NCBI GenBank assembly: GCA_900547805.1
Contig: URIE01000086.1
Coordinates: forward strand, 1 to 7,442
Length of the DNA: 7,442 nucleotides
Reading direction: 5' to 3'
Origin: an uncultured Collinsella sp.
Lineage (GTDB): Bacteria; Actinomycetota; Coriobacteriia; Coriobacteriales; Coriobacteriaceae
Shown: positions 6,086 through 7,442 of the stretch, piece after piece
How the letters are laid out: each line of letters opens with the position of its first letter
Numbering within the stretch: position 1 is the first letter of the stretch
Notes under the pieces: generated by a model
Told to the model about the DNA's origin: nothing
Database searches by the model: none
What the model saw: only the letters and a program-made list of their open reading frames with translations
Program-made: the position numbers and the translations under genes

Positions 6086-6163
6086 GGTGGGTGTAGCTCA
6101 GTTGGCTAGAGCGACGGGTTGTGGTCCCGTAGGTCGAGGGTTCGAGTCCCTTTACCCACCCCA
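6086..6163 (+). tRNA. tRNA-His (anticodon GTG)
   Basis: A full cloverleaf can be drawn. The acceptor stem is GTGGGTG (6087-6093) with 6153-6159, with one G-T pair. The D arm is GCTC/GAGC. The anticodon stem ACGGG/CCCGT carries the loop TTGTGGT with GTG at 6121-6123. The T arm contains GGTTCGAGTCC. The histidine-specific extra G at position -1 (6086) faces C73 (6160), both of which histidyl-tRNA synthetase recognises, and CCA is encoded (6161-6163). It is probably co-transcribed with tRNA-Lys 22 bases downstream. Confidence 0.97.
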
Positions 6164-6185
6164 GTTCTTGCTTCGTGTTGATATC

Positions 6186-6261
6186 GGGTCGTTAGCTCAG
6201 TTGGTAGAGCAGGGGACTCTTAATCCCAAGGTCCAGGGTTCGACCCCCTGACGGCCCACCA
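6186..6261 (+). tRNA. tRNA-Lys (anticodon CTT)
   Basis: The acceptor stem GGGTCGT (6186-6192) pairs with ACGGCCC (6251-6257) with one G-T pair. The discriminator is A and CCA is encoded (6259-6261). The anticodon loop CTCTTAA has CTT at 6219-6221, reading the AAG codons favoured in GC-rich genomes. The T stem is CAGGG/CCCTG. The first anticodon-stem pair (position 27-43) is G against A, a mismatch, while the other four pairs are normal. Second gene of the tRNA operon, followed at once by a terminator. Confidence 0.97.
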
Positions 6262-6270
6262 AAGATTGTT

Positions 6271-6304
6271 AAGACGGTCAACTTCGGTTGGCCGTCTTTT
6301 TTAT
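6271..6304 (+). terminator. Intrinsic terminator of the tRNA operon (UUCG loop)
   Basis: A 12-bp stem (6271-6282 with 6287-6298, one G-T pair) is closed by the very stable C(UUCG)G loop and followed by a T-rich tail to 6304. It lies nine bases after the tRNA-Lys CCA. On the - strand the same hairpin is followed by a poorer T-run, so it may give only weak termination for dinD arriving from the right. Confidence 0.93.
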
Positions 6305-6344
6305 TAACCTCGCATGGGGCCGAACCCGTAAGGGCACAGACGCT

Positions 6345-7205
6345 TTACAAGTCGAGCCTGCCCTGGGGGTCGGTGAATCCGTCTGTACCCTCCTTGAGCT
6401 TTTTCTCGTCTGCTTTCACGCGACGTTCGAGCTTCTTTGTATCTTCGGCAGGCGGTAGGTTCTCGGGTACAATTCCGCGGTCGATGAGGCTGCCACGCAC
6501 GCTGGTGTTGTTCTCGACGTGCTCTTGCTTGATCTGGTCCAGACCGTACAGGTCGTGTTCCTCGGCGTTGAAGGCCGTCATCGAGTTCGTAAGGTCCTTT
6601 GCTTTGATGAGGACATCGGCTAACCTGTCCGCCAATGCCGCGCTCTTGGGAACGCCGAGCTGATGTTTCATTTCCGCCGTGCTTCTGCCGTCGAATAACG
6701 CTTCATCGCCCTTCGACTTGATGATCGCGAATCCTTTGGAGTCCACGCCGCGTTTAAACGCAATACCCGAGAGCTGTTTCTCTGAATCGGATAGCGAGTG
6801 GCGCGCCTGCAAGCGCTGAATCTCTGCGAAGCGCTGCTCTATGAGCTCTTGGCGGCGCGTCTGCACGGCAAAGTATGCCTGGGCGAGCGCGATCTCTGGC
6901 TTGTTTGAATCTCCGTTCTGGGCAATTAAAAAGCATGCATAGCGCGTAAGTTTGTAGTCTTTAACCGCGCGAGCGGCGACACCGGCAATTACCATTTTCG
7001 TGGTGTCACGAAAATGGGAATCAACTGGAGTTTTGTTTGTTTCGCACGAGACTTTTGCCCTCTTAACAACTTCGGCGAAGTTCTCCCATCGAGTGTACCC
7101 CATGGGTACCATTAAATCTCGTGCGAGCCAGTATTCGACGCCATTTTCCTCATGGGCGTAGCTATCAAGTTCGACACGCCACTTCTCGATATCTCTACTG
7201 TCCAT
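6345..7205 (-). CDS. dinD: DNA damage-inducible protein D (DinD)
   Basis: This 286-aa protein matches DinD along its length (E. coli DinD is about 274 aa). An N-terminal BRO-N/antirepressor-like part (about 20-95) includes EYWLARDL and the GYTRWENF segment. The hallmark stretch follows, from LTRYACFLIAQNGD (86-99) through AYFAVQTRRQEL (110-121). The second half contains GVDSKGF (153-159), the EHVENNTSVR segment (228-237) and PENLPPAEDTKKLERR (247-262). In E. coli, DinD is SOS-induced and inhibits RecA strand exchange; whether this copy does so is inference. The start at 7205 has AGGA six bases upstream. The 154 bases before it hold an AT-rich patch (7248-7264) that may contain a promoter, but no convincing -35 and no recognisable LexA box. 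Its GC content is lower than that of its neighbours (24 of 60 bases in 6901-6960), suggesting horizontal acquisition. It converges on the tRNA operon. A short charged C-terminal tail extends past the usual end. Confidence 0.9.
   Translation of the reverse strand: MDSRDIEKWRVELDSYAHEENGVEYWLARDLMVPMGYTRWENFAEVVKRAKVSCETNKTPVDSHFRDTTKMVIAGVAARAVKDYKLTRYACFLIAQNGDSNKPEIALAQAYFAVQTRRQELIEQRFAEIQRLQARHSLSDSEKQLSGIAFKRGVDSKGFAIIKSKGDEALFDGRSTAEMKHQLGVPKSAALADRLADVLIKAKDLTNSMTAFNAEEHDLYGLDQIKQEHVENNTSVRGSLIDRGIVPENLPPAEDTKKLERRVKADEKKLKEGTDGFTDPQGRLDL
6992..7017. repeat. Perfect 11-bp hairpin inside dinD
   Basis: CCATTTTCGTG (6992-7002) and its exact inverted copy (7007-7017) enclose a 4-base loop. 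It covers codons 63 to 72 of dinD. A perfect stem this long with so short a loop is uncommon by chance. The family's protein motif here does not require both arms, as E. coli DinD has a different sequence. Confidence 0.6.
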
Positions 7206-7359
7206 ATCGCTTCCTCTCTAGTCCGTTGTCTACACGGCTTTGCCCACTCTATATTTAGAATAAGGATATGCGGTCGTGCGGACATGAATGAGCCACGTGA
7301 GCGTGTACGGGGCCTATATGTATTGAGAGGTTGTGTACTGCTCTAGATGGGTGCTCGGC

Positions 7360-7442
7360 TTAGTTCGCTCGATAGTGCGAACCCAGGCTTTCGGTCCGCA
7401 TGCGCATGGCTTTGACCTTCTCCGTTGCCAGCAGAAGCTGCG
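7360..7442 (-). CDS. Possible 3' end of an unidentified gene (cut by the window edge)
   Basis: On the - strand a frame is open from the right edge to TAA at 7360-7362, encoding 26 residues: QLLLATEKVKAMRMRTESLG followed by SHYRAN. The composition looks like a normal protein tail with helical character, and third codon positions are mostly G or C, unlike the two other frames. It would end 154 bases before dinD in the same direction. Too little is present to name it, and a chance open frame of this length cannot be excluded. Confidence 0.4.
   Translation of the reverse strand, partial: QLLLATEKVKAMRMRTESLGSHYRAN
7363..7382. repeat. Inverted repeat GTTCGC-N8-GCGAAC
   Basis: Perfect 6-bp arms around eight bases, directly before the stop codon of the possible gene at the right edge and 158 bases upstream of dinD. 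The arms resemble Gram-positive LexA half-sites in the opposite orientation. There is no T-run, so it is not a clear terminator. Chance is a real possibility. Confidence 0.3.

Noticed and set aside
6186..6344. tRNA-Lys 3' end as a used attachment site
   Set aside because: No second copy of the tRNA 3' end is visible in the window and no integrase gene is present, so integration here cannot be supported from this sequence alone.

Overview
The window reads as a chromosomal stretch of a high-GC Gram-positive bacterium, most likely a gut Coriobacteriia (Collinsella-like). This is inferred from GC-rich codon use, the Arg/Asn-rich extension on Rho and the style of the genes; no database search was possible. 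Most of the content is housekeeping. The less ordinary parts are an unrecognised membrane protein with a possibly switchable leader, and a lower-GC dinD gene beside tRNA genes.

Left part (1-3624, + strand): the 3' portion of rho (start outside the window) ends at a strong intrinsic terminator. A good promoter (TTGCAA-17 bp-CATAAT) then starts a two-gene unit behind a roughly 130-nt leader. The first gene encodes a 466-aa protein with an N-terminal membrane hairpin and a long acidic, low-complexity cytoplasmic part that I do not recognise. Seven bases later comes a VanZ-family membrane protein. The unit ends at an 18-bp perfect hairpin that works in both directions and contains the vanZ-like stop codon.

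Middle part (3625-5920, - strand): a ROK-family fructokinase-type sugar kinase with its own promoter, and upstream of it a class I/II PLP aminotransferase with its own terminator. They point the same way, but the terminator and promoter between them suggest separate transcription.

Right part (5921-7442): a tRNA promoter with an AT-rich palindrome upstream drives tRNA-His(GTG) and tRNA-Lys(CTT), which end at a UUCG-loop terminator. Facing them on the - strand is dinD, with visibly lower GC than its surroundings, consistent with an acquired gene next to tRNA genes. The right edge holds what may be the last 26 codons of another - strand gene.

I see no CRISPR array, insertion sequence, toxin-antitoxin pair or clear defence system. 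The best candidates for something undescribed are the membrane-protein/VanZ operon with its leader, and the dinD locus continuing past the right edge.
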